Below, in pieces: positions 23,784-33,259 of a DNA stretch of 64,000 nt. This DNA is from Neorhizobium galegae (GTDB lineage Bacteria > Pseudomonadota > Alphaproteobacteria > Rhizobiales > Rhizobiaceae): assembly GCF_017877055.1 (NCBI RefSeq), contig NZ_JAGIPG010000002.1, forward strand, positions 1,054,001-1,118,000, read 5' to 3'. The stretch's first letter is position 1; every line of letters starts with the position of its first letter. The notes under the pieces were generated by a model. That model was not told the origin of the DNA, searched no databases, and saw only the letters and a list, made by a program, of their open reading frames with translations. A program made the position numbers and the translations under genes.

Positions 23784-24641
23784 ATGATCCATAACGCCAC
23801 CGCCTCACCGGCAAAGTGGCGACTGAAGCAGCCGAGCATCATCCCGGGTTTCGGGTTGACGCTCGGCTTTTCGCTCGCCTACCTGTCGCTGATTATCCTG
23901 ATCCCCGTTGCCGGCCTGCTCTGGCGTACCGCCGGGCTTGGCTGGAGCGGGTTTTTCGCTGTTCTGACCGACCGGCGCACGCTGGACGCACTTTATATAT
24001 CCTTCGGCACGGCCTTCGTGGCCGCGCTGGTCAACGTCGTTTTCGGCACCGTCGTCGCCTGGGTGCTGACCCGTTACAATTTTCCCGGCCGCCGGCTGAT
24101 CGACGCGATCGTCGACCTGCCATTCGCGCTGCCGACGGCGGTTGCCGGCATCGCGCTTGCAGCGCTTTATGCGCCGAACGGCTGGGTCGGTTCGCTGTTC
24201 ATGCCGTTCCGCATTGCCTTCACGCCGCTCGGCATCGTCGTGGCGCTGGTCTTCATCGGCCTTCCCTTCGTTGTACGCACCGTGCAGCCGGTCATGGAGG
24301 AACTGGACCGCGAGGTGGAGGAAGCCGCAGCCACGCTCGGCGCCAATCGCTTCCAGACGATTTCGAAGGTGATCCTGCCGGGGCTGACGCCGGCGATCCT
24401 GACCGGTTTTGCGCTCGCCTTCGCCAGAGGTGTCGGCGAATACGGCTCGGTCATCTTCATTGCGGGCAACATTCCTTACGTCTCGGAGATCGCGCCGCTC
24501 CTCATCGTCATCCGGCTGGAGGAATTCAACTATGCAGGCGCGACGGCGATCGCCACGATCATGCTGATCATCTCCTTCGTGATGCTCTTCATCATCAACC
24601 TCATTCAGGCCTGGAATCGAAGGAGATACGGCAATGTCTGA
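23784..24641 (+). CDS. cysT: Sulfate ABC transporter permease CysT
   Basis: A 285-residue inner-membrane permease with six predicted helices, the first near residues 24-46 (FGLTLGFSLAYLSLIILIPV). The cytoplasmic EAA loop, EEAAATLGANRFQTISKVIL, docks with the ATPase. DLPFALPTAVAGIALAALY is typical of CysT/CysU. It lies 13 bp after sbp and overlaps cysW by 8 bp. Confidence 0.95.
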   Translation: MIHNATASPAKWRLKQPSIIPGFGLTLGFSLAYLSLIILIPVAGLLWRTAGLGWSGFFAVLTDRRTLDALYISFGTAFVAALVNVVFGTVVAWVLTRYNFPGRRLIDAIVDLPFALPTAVAGIALAALYAPNGWVGSLFMPFRIAFTPLGIVVALVFIGLPFVVRTVQPVMEELDREVEEAAATLGANRFQTISKVILPGLTPAILTGFALAFARGVGEYGSVIFIAGNIPYVSEIAPLLIVIRLEEFNYAGATAIATIMLIISFVMLFIINLIQAWNRRRYGNV

Positions 24642-25512
24642 AGTCTCCCGCTCCGCGCCCGGTAAACCGCCTTCCTTCCGGAACCCTGCCGACGAACGCC
24701 CACTCGCAAAGATCCTGCTGATCGGGCTGGCGCTGGCTTTCCTCGCTTTCTTCCTGCTCCTGCCGCTGGTCTCCGTCTTCGTGGAGGCTTTTCGCAAGGG
24801 TTGGTCGGAATATTACGAGGCGCTGATCGAGCCCGACGCGGCGGCGGCCATCCGCCTGACGCTTCTGGTGGCTGCGATTTCCGTTCCGCTTAACCTCGTC
24901 TTCGGGCTCTGCGCCTCCTGGGCGATCGCCAAGTTCGAGTTCAAGGGCAAGGCCTTCCTGATCACCCTGATCGACCTGCCGTTCTCGATCTCGCCGGTCA
25001 TTTCCGGCCTGGTCTACGTGCTGCTCTTCGGCTCGAACAGCCTGCTTGGCCCGATCCTCAAGAGCCACGGCATCACCATCCTGTTTGCCGTGCCGGGCAT
25101 CGTTCTCGCCACCGTCTTCGTCACCTTTCCCTTCGTCGCGCGCGAGCTGATCCCGCTGATGGAGGACCAGGGCACCGGCGACGAAGAGGCGGCCCTTTCG
25201 CTCGGGGCATCCGGCTGGCAGACCTTCTGGTACGTGACGCTGCCGAACATCAAGTGGGGCCTGCTTTACGGCGTGCTCCTCTGCAACGCCCGCGCCATGG
25301 GCGAGTTCGGCGCCGTCTCGGTGGTTTCGGGCCATATCCGCGGCCTCACCAACACCATGCCGCTGCATGTGGAGATACTCTATAATGAGTATAACTTCGT
25401 CGCGGCCTTCGCGGTGGCCTCGCTGCTGGCCTTGCTGGCGCTCGTCACCCTTGCATTGAAAACTCTTCTCGAACTTCGGTTCGGAGCCGGCGCTGCCGGC
25501 GGCAGGCATTGA
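24634..25512 (+). CDS. cysW: Sulfate ABC transporter permease CysW
   Basis: A 292-residue permease, partner of CysT. It has six membrane helices and a cytoplasmic EEAALSLGASGWQTFWYVTL loop for coupling to CysA. DLPFSISPVISGLVYVLLFG and MGEFGAVSVVSGHIRGLTNT are CysW signatures. The N-terminal 25 residues are polar and cytoplasmic. It starts within the last codons of cysT, indicating coupled translation. Confidence 0.95.
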   Translation: MSEVSRSAPGKPPSFRNPADERPLAKILLIGLALAFLAFFLLLPLVSVFVEAFRKGWSEYYEALIEPDAAAAIRLTLLVAAISVPLNLVFGLCASWAIAKFEFKGKAFLITLIDLPFSISPVISGLVYVLLFGSNSLLGPILKSHGITILFAVPGIVLATVFVTFPFVARELIPLMEDQGTGDEEAALSLGASGWQTFWYVTLPNIKWGLLYGVLLCNARAMGEFGAVSVVSGHIRGLTNTMPLHVEILYNEYNFVAAFAVASLLALLALVTLALKTLLELRFGAGAAGGRH

Positions 25513-25527
25513 AAGGTCTGAGGCTAG

Positions 25528-26565
25528 ATGGAAGTCACCATCAACAATATCCGCAAGGAATTCGAGCGCTTTCCGGCGCTGAACGACGTGTCGCTGAAGA
25601 TCGCGTCCGGCGAATTGATCGCGCTGCTCGGTCCGTCGGGCTCAGGCAAGACGACGCTGCTGCGGCTTATCGCCGGCCTCGATTTCCCGACATCGGGCAA
25701 GATCTTCTTCGGCGATCAGGACGCCTCGCATCATTCGGTGCAGGAGCGCAATGTCGGCTTCGTCTTCCAGCATTATGCGCTGTTCCGGCATATGACGGTC
25801 GCCGAGAATATCGGCTTCGGCCTCAAGGTTCGGCCCGCGGGCAGCCGCCCGCCGAAGACGGAAATCCGCCGCCGGGTCTCCGATCTCTTGGAGATGGTCC
25901 AGCTTGGCGGGCTCGAAAAACGCTATCCGAACCAGCTTTCCGGCGGCCAGCGTCAGCGCGTCGCACTTGCCCGCGCCATGGCGATCGAGCCGCGCATCCT
26001 GCTGCTCGACGAACCTTTTGGCGCGCTCGACGCCAAGGTACGCAAGGAATTGCGCCGCTGGCTGCGCGAATTCCATGATCGCACCGGACACACCACGGTC
26101 TTCGTCACCCACGACCAGGAAGAGGCGCTGGAGCTCGCCGACCGCGTCGTCGTCATGAGCCAGGGCAAGATCGAGCAGGTCGGATCTGCCGACGACGTCT
26201 ACGACCGGCCCGGTTCCCCCTTCGTCTTTTCCTTCATCGGCGAGTCCTCTCAGCTCCCGGTCGAGGTGAAAGACGGCACCATGCTTTTCCAGGGCCAGCC
26301 GATCGGCATTTCGGAGCAGGGCGACGGGGCAGGGGAACTGTTCTTCCGGCCGGAGGACGTGACGCTTGTCGATGCGCCGGATGCGCTGTTCGGCAAGGTC
26401 ACCGCCTGCCGCCGCCTCGCCGGCACCCGCATCGCCGAGATCGACATCGCCAATGAAGGCCACGCGCCCTATCACGTCGAGGTGGAGGTGCCGCTGCATG
26501 CGCCGATCGAACTCGGCAGCGAAACACGCTTCCGTCCGACACGCTGGAAGGTTTTCCGCAAATAG
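25528..26565 (+). CDS. cysA: Sulfate ABC transporter ATPase CysA
   Basis: A 345-residue ATPase. Walker A is GPSGSGKTT near residues 35-43, the signature is [16 protein letters not shown], Walker B is [12 protein letters not shown], and the switch is [15 protein letters not shown]. The C-terminal roughly 100 residues form the TOBE-type regulatory barrel ([20 protein letters not shown]). It powers sulfate import through CysTW. It is the last gene of the operon; a weak hairpin with a T run lies near 26650-26675. Confidence 0.95.
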   Translation: MEVTINNIRKEFERFPALNDVSLKIASGELIALLGPSGSGKTTLLRLIAGLDFPTSGKIFFGDQDASHHSVQERNVGFVFQHYALFRHMTVAENIGFGLKVRPAGSRPPKTEIRRRVSDLLEMVQLGGLEKRYPNQLSGGQRQRVALARAMAIEPRILLLDEPFGALDAKVRKELRRWLREFHDRTGHTTVFVTHDQEEALELADRVVVMSQGKIEQVGSADDVYDRPGSPFVFSFIGESSQLPVEVKDGTMLFQGQPIGISEQGDGAGELFFRPEDVTLVDAPDALFGKVTACRRLAGTRIAEIDIANEGHAPYHVEVEVPLHAPIELGSETRFRPTRWKVFRK

Positions 26566-26705
26566 GCTTGTCTGCATCCTCCAGATGACATCGGTCGCCC
26601 GTACACGCTGCGGCATATGCGGTGCCACCGGCAATCGCAGTGCACACGCCGTTATTGCGTGGCGTTTTTACCTTAATCACGAAAAGTTTTTCAAAATTGA
26701 TATGT

Positions 26706-26722
26706 GTCAATTGTTGATTGAC
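26706..26722. promoter_or_regulatory. Inverted repeat upstream of lpiA
   Basis: GTCAAT-TGTTG-ATTGAC, perfect 6-bp arms with a 5-bp spacer, 79 bp before the lpiA start. Candidate binding site for an acid or envelope-stress regulator, given that lpiA is acid-induced in rhizobia; the regulator is not identified. Confidence 0.4.
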
Positions 26723-26800
26723 GCAGAACAGGTAAGAACCCTGTGGGCGCAAGCTCTGACGAAATGCAGGCCTAACGCTTATTTCCGTGACGGATAACCT

Positions 26801-28120
26801 ATGGCAGACATTGCCCACCTCGAAGAACCCTCCGAGCCGGTCGCCGGCGCGCCGGCAAAACAGTCGGCCCAATCGGCCATTTCTATGGGGAGGGTCCTGA
26901 TCGACCGCCTGACTCCCGATACGAGCATTCTCCTGTCTTTTGGTTTCGTTCTGTTCATGACCGCCCTTGGTGTGAGTATTTTCCTCGAGGAAAATCTGGT
27001 GAGGCTCGGCTGGAGCCTGCTTCTGTCAAGCAGCGATATTCAGGCACCGACCGGTCTGGCGCTGACGCTGCTGATCGGCACGCTTGCCACCAACCGGCTG
27101 CGGCGTCCGCGACGCTGCCGCAAGCCGCCGGCGAGCGACGACATGAACCGCGCCGTCGAAATTCTCGCCACCCAGCCGAATGCGAGTGCCGGCCTCGTGC
27201 GCCTTGGCGACAAGAAGCTGCTTTTTTCCGATTGCGGCAATGCTTTCATCATGTACGCCCAGCAGGGCCGTTCCTGGGTGGCGCTGTTCGATCCCGTCGG
27301 TCCTGGCAGCGCCTGGTCGGGCCTTGCGCTCAAATTCATGGAGCAGGCCCGCAAATCGGGCTGTCGCCCCGTTTTCTATCAGGTCTCTCCGGATTTCCTG
27401 CCGCTCACCGTCGAATCCGGGTTGAAGCCCTATAAGCTCGGCGAACAGGCGGTGGTCGACCTGACGAAATTCGACCTCAAGGGCGGTACCCGGATCAGGC
27501 TTCGGCGCGCGGTCAACCGCGCGGTTCGCGATGGTCTCGAGTTTTCGATGATCGAAGCGGATGGCGTGCCCGCCGTTCTCGATGAACTCCGGTCCGTCTC
27601 CCGTGCGTGGCTGACGGCCCAGAATGCCACGGAAAAGGGTTTTTCGCTCGGTACCTTCCAGCCTCACTACGTGGCGGCCGGCCCGGTCGGCGTCATCCGC
27701 ATCGAGGGCAGGATTGTTGCATTCGCCAACGTCCTTTCGACCGGCTCGGCCGGTGACGCCTGCATCGACCTGATGCGCCATTTGCCGGATGCTCATCAGG
27801 GCATGATGGTCTTGCTGTTCGTGCGGATCATGGAGCATTTGAAGGCTAGCGGCTTTCGCACCCTCAACCTCGGCATGGCGCCGCTTGCCGGGCTCTCGAC
27901 CCACAACAAGGCACCGCTCTGGAACCACGTGGGCGAGCGCATCTACCGGAATGGCGAGCGTTTCTACAATTTCCGTGGCGTGCGGTTGTTCAAGGATAAA
28001 TTCGATCCGGAATGGCAGCCGCGTTATCTCGTCGTCTCTGGCCGTGGCATGCCGGTCATTTCGATGTTCGACATCACCATGTTGATCGGCGGCGGGCTGA
28101 AGGGCATCCTTCGCAGATGA
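26801..28120 (+). CDS. lpiA: Lysyl-phosphatidylglycerol synthase LpiA/MprF, short form lacking the flippase
   Basis: A 439-residue protein. Two hydrophobic segments (about 42-64 and 68-98) precede a DUF2156 aminoacyltransferase domain (about 115-430) containing SCGNAFIMYAQQGRSWVALF, GGTRIRLRRAVNRAVRDGLE and KDKFDPEWQPRYLVV-type motifs of MprF. The enzyme transfers lysine from Lys-tRNA to phosphatidylglycerol in the inner membrane, lowering surface negative charge. Rhizobial LpiA is normally about 850-870 residues with a many-helix flippase domain first; that half is absent. The gene overlaps acvB by ATGA, the known lpiA-acvB arrangement. Lysyl-PG made here may depend on another protein to reach the outer leaflet. 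Confidence 0.85.
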   Translation: MADIAHLEEPSEPVAGAPAKQSAQSAISMGRVLIDRLTPDTSILLSFGFVLFMTALGVSIFLEENLVRLGWSLLLSSSDIQAPTGLALTLLIGTLATNRLRRPRRCRKPPASDDMNRAVEILATQPNASAGLVRLGDKKLLFSDCGNAFIMYAQQGRSWVALFDPVGPGSAWSGLALKFMEQARKSGCRPVFYQVSPDFLPLTVESGLKPYKLGEQAVVDLTKFDLKGGTRIRLRRAVNRAVRDGLEFSMIEADGVPAVLDELRSVSRAWLTAQNATEKGFSLGTFQPHYVAAGPVGVIRIEGRIVAFANVLSTGSAGDACIDLMRHLPDAHQGMMVLLFVRIMEHLKASGFRTLNLGMAPLAGLSTHNKAPLWNHVGERIYRNGERFYNFRGVRLFKDKFDPEWQPRYLVVSGRGMPVISMFDITMLIGGGLKGILRR

Positions 28121-29478
28121 AGGTTCTGCCGATCATTTTTGCAGGCATCACGTTCGTCGCCGCCATCGTCAATATCGTCTCCGACCCGGCCCTGAAGGCC
28201 AAGAGCCTGCCGATCGATCGGATTTCCTTTCCCGAAGGCAAGGCGACCGGAGTAGTCATGTTGCTTTCGGGCGGCGAGGGGTGGTCGGACCGCGAGGAGC
28301 AGACGTCCGAGGCGCTGGTCAGGGACGGCGCCCTGGTGGTCGGCGTGGATATCCGCGACTATTACGCGGCGCTTGAGGAAGAGCGGGACGACTGCCTCTA
28401 TCTGGTTTCCGATATCGAAGACGTGACGCGCCAGCTGCACCGCTCGGCCGATATCGCCACCTATCACCCACCGGTCGTGGCAGGTATCGGCGACGGCGGT
28501 ACGCTGGCGCTCGCGATTGCCGCGCAAACGCCGGATTCGACGATCGCCGAGACGCTTGCCATCGACCCGCAGACCACCATCCCGCTATCGACCATCCTCT
28601 GCACCCCGGCGCCGAAGACGCCCGTCCCCGGCGGCACGGTCTACGGCCTGACGGAAGGCGATCTTCCCAACCCTGTCCGGATCGTCTTCAGTCCTGCGGC
28701 CGACGCGGCGGACCGCATCCGCGCGGAAGATCTGAAAAACACCCATCCCGCGATCGAGTACCGTGAAACGGCTGAGGGCGCGGATGTGGCCCTGCTGGAG
28801 AACACATCGGCCATCGTCCGGCGACTCGCCCATTCTGCTTCGCCGCTCAATCTGCCGATCGTGCCGATCCATGCGACGCCAAGGCACAACACCATGGCGA
28901 TCATCTATTCCGGCGACGGCGGCTGGCGCGATATCGACCAGCAGCTCGGCACCTATCTGAAGGAAGAGGGCATCCCGGTCGTCGGCGTCGATGCATTGCG
29001 CTATTTCTGGAGCGAGCGAACCCCGGAACAGACCGCCGCCGACCTTTCCCATATTATCAGTTCCTACCGCAAACGCTGGAACGTCGATAATGTGCTGCTG
29101 ATCGGATATTCTTTCGGTGCTAACGTCGTGCCGGCCACCTATCGGCTTCTGCCGGAGGCCGACAAGCAGGCGATCTCGCTCATCTCGCTTCTGGCGCTGT
29201 CTCATCAGGCGGATTTCGAGATTGATGTGAGCGGCTGGCTCGGTTTTACCGGGCTCGGCAAATACGGCGATCCGGTCGACGACCTGCGCGAGGTAGAACC
29301 GTCCAAGATCCAGTGCATCTACGGGCTGGAGGAAGATGACAGCGCCTGCCCGGCAGTCCGGGACATCCGCGGCGCCCAGGTGCTTGCCCGCGAAGGCGGC
29401 CACCACTTCGACGGCGACTACCGCGCCCTCAACCGCCTGATCGTCGACAGGGCCGTTGCGCTGATGGCGACCAACTAA
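28117..29478 (+). CDS. acvB: AcvB/VirJ-family lysyl-phosphatidylglycerol hydrolase
   Basis: A 453-residue protein with an N-terminal signal or anchor (MKVLPIIFAGITFVAAIVNI) and two alpha/beta-hydrolase-like halves. The C-terminal VirJ-like half has IIYSGDGGWRDIDQQLG and the nucleophile elbow GYSFG, with a late His in EGGHHFDGDY. The N-terminal half repeats the layout but its elbow reads GIGDG, so it lacks the serine. AcvB of Agrobacterium degrades lysyl-PG made by LpiA and is needed for virulence. The start overlaps the lpiA stop, so synthesis and breakdown are translated together. Confidence 0.88.
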   Translation: MKVLPIIFAGITFVAAIVNIVSDPALKAKSLPIDRISFPEGKATGVVMLLSGGEGWSDREEQTSEALVRDGALVVGVDIRDYYAALEEERDDCLYLVSDIEDVTRQLHRSADIATYHPPVVAGIGDGGTLALAIAAQTPDSTIAETLAIDPQTTIPLSTILCTPAPKTPVPGGTVYGLTEGDLPNPVRIVFSPAADAADRIRAEDLKNTHPAIEYRETAEGADVALLENTSAIVRRLAHSASPLNLPIVPIHATPRHNTMAIIYSGDGGWRDIDQQLGTYLKEEGIPVVGVDALRYFWSERTPEQTAADLSHIISSYRKRWNVDNVLLIGYSFGANVVPATYRLLPEADKQAISLISLLALSHQADFEIDVSGWLGFTGLGKYGDPVDDLREVEPSKIQCIYGLEEDDSACPAVRDIRGAQVLAREGGHHFDGDYRALNRLIVDRAVALMATN

Positions 29479-29580
29479 CCATCGACAGCGGGCGGACGTT
29501 CAAGAAACGGTGAAACCTCTGGTCATCGGCGCAGGTTCCTACATCTTCCGGCACATGATCCGGAATAGAGGAGAGCCGTC

Positions 29581-29964
29581 ATGCCCCGCCTTTCGATCAC
29601 GCGCATTCTAGCCGGCACCATGATCGCCGCATTGCTCGCCGGCACCGCCGCCGCCCATCACGGCTGGTCCTGGGCGCAAGCCGACCAGATAGACCTCAAG
29701 GGTACGATCCAGTCGATTTCGTTCGCGCCGCCGCATCCGATGCTCGAGGTGAGAGCCGAAGACGGCGTCTGGCGCGTCGAGCTCGGCAATCCCAACCAGA
29801 CCCAGCGCTCCGGGTTCGTCGAAGGACAGGCTAAGGTCGGCGACCCGATCACCGCCACCGGCAACCGCTCCGAAGACCGCAGCGAAAGACGGCTGAAGGC
29901 GGTCCGGATCGTGGTCTCCGGCAAGACCTTCGATATCTATCCGGAACGCATCAAGACCAACTGA
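29581..29964 (+). CDS. Periplasmic DUF6152-type protein
   Basis: A 127-residue protein with a signal peptide (ITRILAGTMIAALLAGTAAA, cleaved before HHGWSW). The mature HHGWSWAQADQIDLKGTIQS and a small beta-barrel-like remainder (GDPITATGNRSEDRSERRLK) match DUF6152, exported proteins often beside a small membrane protein. The paired histidines could bind metal. It lies 7 bp before the membrane-protein gene and probably works with it. Confidence 0.7.
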   Translation: MPRLSITRILAGTMIAALLAGTAAAHHGWSWAQADQIDLKGTIQSISFAPPHPMLEVRAEDGVWRVELGNPNQTQRSGFVEGQAKVGDPITATGNRSEDRSERRLKAVRIVVSGKTFDIYPERIKTN

Positions 29965-29971
29965 GGCGAGC

Positions 29972-30442
29972 ATGGAATTTCTCGCTCCGCTTGCCGAAAC
30001 GCCGCTGGCGCGGGCGATGATCACGTCTCCGACGCTCTATCTTCTGGTCAACGCTGCGCATATTCTCGGCATAGGCATGCTGTTCGGCGCCATCCTGGCG
30101 CTGGATCTTCGGCTGCTGGGCCTTGCCCCGGTCGTCCCGCTTGCCGTGATCGCGCCCTATCTGTCACGTCTTGCCGGCGCCGGGGTCCTGATCGCCATCG
30201 CCACCGGCCTCTGCCTCTTCTCGGTGAAGCCGCTGGAATATGCCCGCAACCCGGCCTTCCTCGCGAAGCTCGGCTTTGTAGCCCTGGGTCTTCTGAACGT
30301 TGCCATTGTTCATTTCAATTCCGGATGGCGGGCGGTGCTCGCCGGCAAAGCGCCCACGGCAGCACTTCGGTTTTCCGCCGTCCTTTCGATCGTGGTCTGG
30401 ATAGCGGCAGTGATCGCCGGCAGATGGATCGGGTTCTTGTAG
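29972..30442 (+). CDS. Four-helix inner-membrane protein, DUF6644-like
   Basis: A 156-residue protein with hydrophobic segments near 22-48, 57-80, 92-112 and 132-154. Histidines in VNAAHILGIGMLFGAILALD and LLNVAIVHFNSGW sit in or near helices, a pattern of small haem- or copper-associated membrane proteins. It follows the DUF6152 gene by 7 bp. The function is unknown. Confidence 0.65.
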   Translation: MEFLAPLAETPLARAMITSPTLYLLVNAAHILGIGMLFGAILALDLRLLGLAPVVPLAVIAPYLSRLAGAGVLIAIATGLCLFSVKPLEYARNPAFLAKLGFVALGLLNVAIVHFNSGWRAVLAGKAPTAALRFSAVLSIVVWIAAVIAGRWIGFL

Positions 30443-30507
30443 GCGTCTTGATAAATTCAAACACTTGAAGCACGCTGCATCGCAATTGCAACGCATGGAG
30501 TGACGAC

Positions 30508-30783
30508 ATGAAAACAGCAACCATTCCTTCCCTGCGCGTCGATCCCGAACTGCGTGCCGCAGCCGAGAGCGTGCTGAAAGAGGGCGAGACGCTGTCTGCT
30601 TTCGTCGAGAATTCTTTGCGGGCGCAGATCAACTATCGGCGGACGCAGGCGGAGTTTATCGCAAGGGGGCTTGCTTCGTTGGCCGAGGCGGAACGAACGA
30701 GCGTCTATTATTCCGCTGAAGAGGTTCTTGGCGAGCTGAAGAGCATGCTGGATGCCAAACGGGCAGAAAAACGCTCTAGATGA
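30508..30783 (+). CDS. Antitoxin of a type II toxin-antitoxin pair
   Basis: A 91-residue protein with a ribbon-helix-helix-like start (TIPSLRVDPELRAAAESVLK; GETLSAFVENSLRAQI) and a helical tail (SAEEVLGELKSMLDAKRAEK) suited to wrapping a toxin. It resembles YlcI/YnfO-type antitoxins. It overlaps the next gene by ATGA, the usual antitoxin-first order. Confidence 0.75.
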   Translation: MKTATIPSLRVDPELRAAAESVLKEGETLSAFVENSLRAQINYRRTQAEFIARGLASLAEAERTSVYYSAEEVLGELKSMLDAKRAEKRSR

Positions 30784-31079
30784 CATATGCGATCAGGCTG
30801 ACAGAGAGGGCGCGTGGAGATCTGAAACGCCTCTATGCATTTCTGCTTGACTGCGATGAAGAGGCGGCTGCACGCGCGCTCGACGTCATCACTCAATCAA
30901 TGGAATTACTGAAGGAGTTTCCGTTCAACTGTCGCAAAGCGCCCGGAGAAAACGCATTTCTCAGAGAATTGCTCGTTTCCTTCGGCTCCTCCGGTTATAT
31001 CGTTCTGTTTAGAATCGACAATGACAAGATCGTTACGATTGCCGCCGTCCGCCACCAGCGTGAAGACGACTACCACTGA
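30780..31079 (+). CDS. RelE/ParE-family toxin
   Basis: A 99-residue protein of the ParE fold: YAIRLTERARGDLKRLYAFL is the N-terminal strand and helix, and LRELLVSFGSSGYIVLFRID with TIAAVRHQREDDY is the C-terminal sheet and tail. Members either cleave mRNA at ribosomes or poison gyrase; which applies cannot be told here. It starts in the last codons of the antitoxin gene and ends exactly where the convergent betA stop begins, so there is no spacer between the two genes. Confidence 0.8.
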   Translation: MTYAIRLTERARGDLKRLYAFLLDCDEEAAARALDVITQSMELLKEFPFNCRKAPGENAFLRELLVSFGSSGYIVLFRIDNDKIVTIAAVRHQREDDYH

Positions 31080-32732
31080 TCACCGGTCACTCACCATCGC
31101 CCGCGGATTGACCCAGGGTTCCTGGTTGCTGCGCGGTAGCGGCGTCTTGCCGAGAATATGGTCGGCCGCCTTTTCGCCGGTCATGATCGAGGGGCCGTTG
31201 AGGTTGCCGTAGGTCACGTGCGGGAAGATCGACGAGTCCGCTACTCGCAGACCGTCGATGCCGATCACCCGGCATTCCGGATCGACCACGGCCATCGGAT
31301 CGTCGGCACGGCCCATGCGGCAGGTGCCGCAGGGGTGATAGGCGCTCTCCAGGTGTTCGCGCAGGAAAGCATCGATCTGATCGTCGGTCTCGACCTGTTC
31401 GCCCGGCTGGATTTCCGGGCCGCGGTACTCATCGAACGCCTTCTGGGAAAAGATTTCGCGGGTCAGCCGCACGCAGTGGCGGAACTTCTCCCAGTCTTCC
31501 GCATGGCTCATGTAGTTGAAGCGGATCACGGGATCGGCCTTCGGATCGGCCGACCGCAGCGTCACGCTGCCGCGCGATTTCGACAGGTTGTAGCCGACAT
31601 GCACCTGGAAACCATGGCTTTTCGCCGCCGCCGTTCCATCGTAGGAAATCGCCACGGGAAGGAAATGATACTGGATATCCGGCTGCTTCAGCCCCGCGCT
31701 CGAGCGCAGGAAAGCGCAGGCCTCGAACTGGTTGGAGGCGCCGAGCCCACCCTTCGAGAGCAGCCATTGCGCGCCGACCACGCCCTGCCAGAACCAGGGC
31801 AGCCAAGAATAGAGCGATACCGGCTTGGTCGAGACCTGCTGGAAATAGAATTCCATATGGTCCTGCAGGTTTTCGCCGACGCCCGGCCGGTCGGCCTTCA
31901 CTTCGATGCCCATCTCCTTCAGGTGATCCGCCGGGCCGATACCGGACAGCATCAGCAGTTTCGGCGAGTTGAAGGAGGAGGCCGAGACGATCACTTCGCG
32001 GTTGGCCTTGATCGTCTCGGTGACGCCCCGCCTTTCGATTTCGACGCCGACGGCCCGGCCGTTCTCGATGACGATTTTCTGCGCCAGCCCGTAGATCAAT
32101 TCGACATTCTTGCGCTTCAGCGCCGGCCGCAGATAGGCATTGGCGGTGGACCAGCGGCGGCCGTTATGGATGGTCTGCTCCATCAACCCGAAGCCTTCCT
32201 GCTTCGAGCCGTTATAATCTTGCGTCATCTCGAAACCGGCCTGGCTGCCCGCCTGGATAAAGGCGTGGAAGAGCGGATTGTTCACCGGCCCGCGCTTTAC
32301 ATGCAACGGCCCGTCCGTGCCGCGCCAGCCTTCCTCGCCGCCATGGGAATGTTCCATGCGCTTGAAGTAAGGCAGCACGTCCGCATAGGCCCAGCCGGTC
32401 GCGCCGAGCTCCTCCCAGCGGTTATAGTCTTCCGCATGGCCTCGGACATAGACGAGCCCGTTGATCGACGACGACCCGCCGATCACCTTTCCGCGCGGCG
32501 CGGTGATGCGGCGGTTGTTGAGGTTCGGCTCCGGTTCGGAAAGATAACCCCAGTTGTAGCGCTTCATGCTCATCGGCCATGCGAGCGCCCCCGGCATCTG
32601 GATGAACGGCCCGAAATCCGATCCGCCCGCCTCGATGACGATCACGGAATGCCTGCCGTCCTCCGAGAGGCGATAGGCCATGGCCGAGCCCGCCGATCCG
32701 GAGCCGATGATGACGTAATCTGCCTGAAGCAT
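31080..32732 (-). CDS. betA: Choline dehydrogenase
   Basis: A 550-residue FAD-dependent GMC oxidoreductase that oxidises choline to betaine aldehyde. [20 protein letters not shown] is the FAD-binding fold, [20 protein letters not shown] is GMC signature 1, and [17 protein letters not shown] is signature 2. [12 protein letters not shown] contains the catalytic-region His, and [20 protein letters not shown] is the C-terminal flavin contact. It completes betC-betB-betA but is separated from betB by 527 bp, so it may have its own promoter. Confidence 0.96.
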   Translation of the reverse strand: MLQADYVIIGSGSAGSAMAYRLSEDGRHSVIVIEAGGSDFGPFIQMPGALAWPMSMKRYNWGYLSEPEPNLNNRRITAPRGKVIGGSSSINGLVYVRGHAEDYNRWEELGATGWAYADVLPYFKRMEHSHGGEEGWRGTDGPLHVKRGPVNNPLFHAFIQAGSQAGFEMTQDYNGSKQEGFGLMEQTIHNGRRWSTANAYLRPALKRKNVELIYGLAQKIVIENGRAVGVEIERRGVTETIKANREVIVSASSFNSPKLLMLSGIGPADHLKEMGIEVKADRPGVGENLQDHMEFYFQQVSTKPVSLYSWLPWFWQGVVGAQWLLSKGGLGASNQFEACAFLRSSAGLKQPDIQYHFLPVAISYDGTAAAKSHGFQVHVGYNLSKSRGSVTLRSADPKADPVIRFNYMSHAEDWEKFRHCVRLTREIFSQKAFDEYRGPEIQPGEQVETDDQIDAFLREHLESAYHPCGTCRMGRADDPMAVVDPECRVIGIDGLRVADSSIFPHVTYGNLNGPSIMTGEKAADHILGKTPLPRSNQEPWVNPRAMVSDR

Positions 32733-33259
32733 GGTCTGATCCTGTTAGGCTTTGTTTACTTTAATTTCGGTGGTCGCCGCCCAACGCGGGAAAGATTCAG
32801 AAATACCGCTTAGGCTGCCAATAAAGGTTGTGGTGACTCAAGGATACGCGCTTGGCGAAGGGTTTTGGCCTTAGGCTTTCTGAACGGTTGGGGAAAGAAA
32901 TAGCGACCCGCGAAACCCTTGAACGCTTGCGTGACCGGCAAGGAAGGGAAAACAGAAAGGTTCATGCGGAAGACAGCCTCGGTTGGAGCTATTTTAAACG
33001 CAAAACTAGGGGAACGGTTTGGGCGTGTATGCCTTTCACGGCAATGCTGCTCATTCAAAAGCCGGATCGCACGACATTCGATTTTCTGTTTGTTTTGTTC
33101 GTTTGGCTGATCTGCCTGTTTCTTCTCAGAAATTCCCTCTACGATTTTTTTGTAAAGATACGCGGCGACGGGCGCCGATAAACGGGAAGAGCTTGCCGAA
33201 GATTGTCGCCCCGTCATCGGTTTAGTTTCCCGCCTATGCATTATCTTCATGAAAACCCC
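32733..33259. other. 527-bp interval inside the bet cluster without a confident gene
   Basis: Both strands have open frames (minus 32810-33250, plus 32852-33181). The minus one has no recognisable fold. The plus one has only a hydrophobic stretch near its end and a TTG start. Composition is more AT-rich than the flanking bet genes. It may be a degraded insertion; I call no gene. Confidence 0.5.

Noticed and set aside
31158..32813. 551-residue open frame antisense to betA
   Set aside because: The sense strand is a full choline dehydrogenase; the antisense protein has no recognisable domain.
32810..33250. 146-residue frame between betB and betA
   Set aside because: No fold, signal or ribosome site; composition looks non-coding. 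Recorded as an uncertain interval instead.
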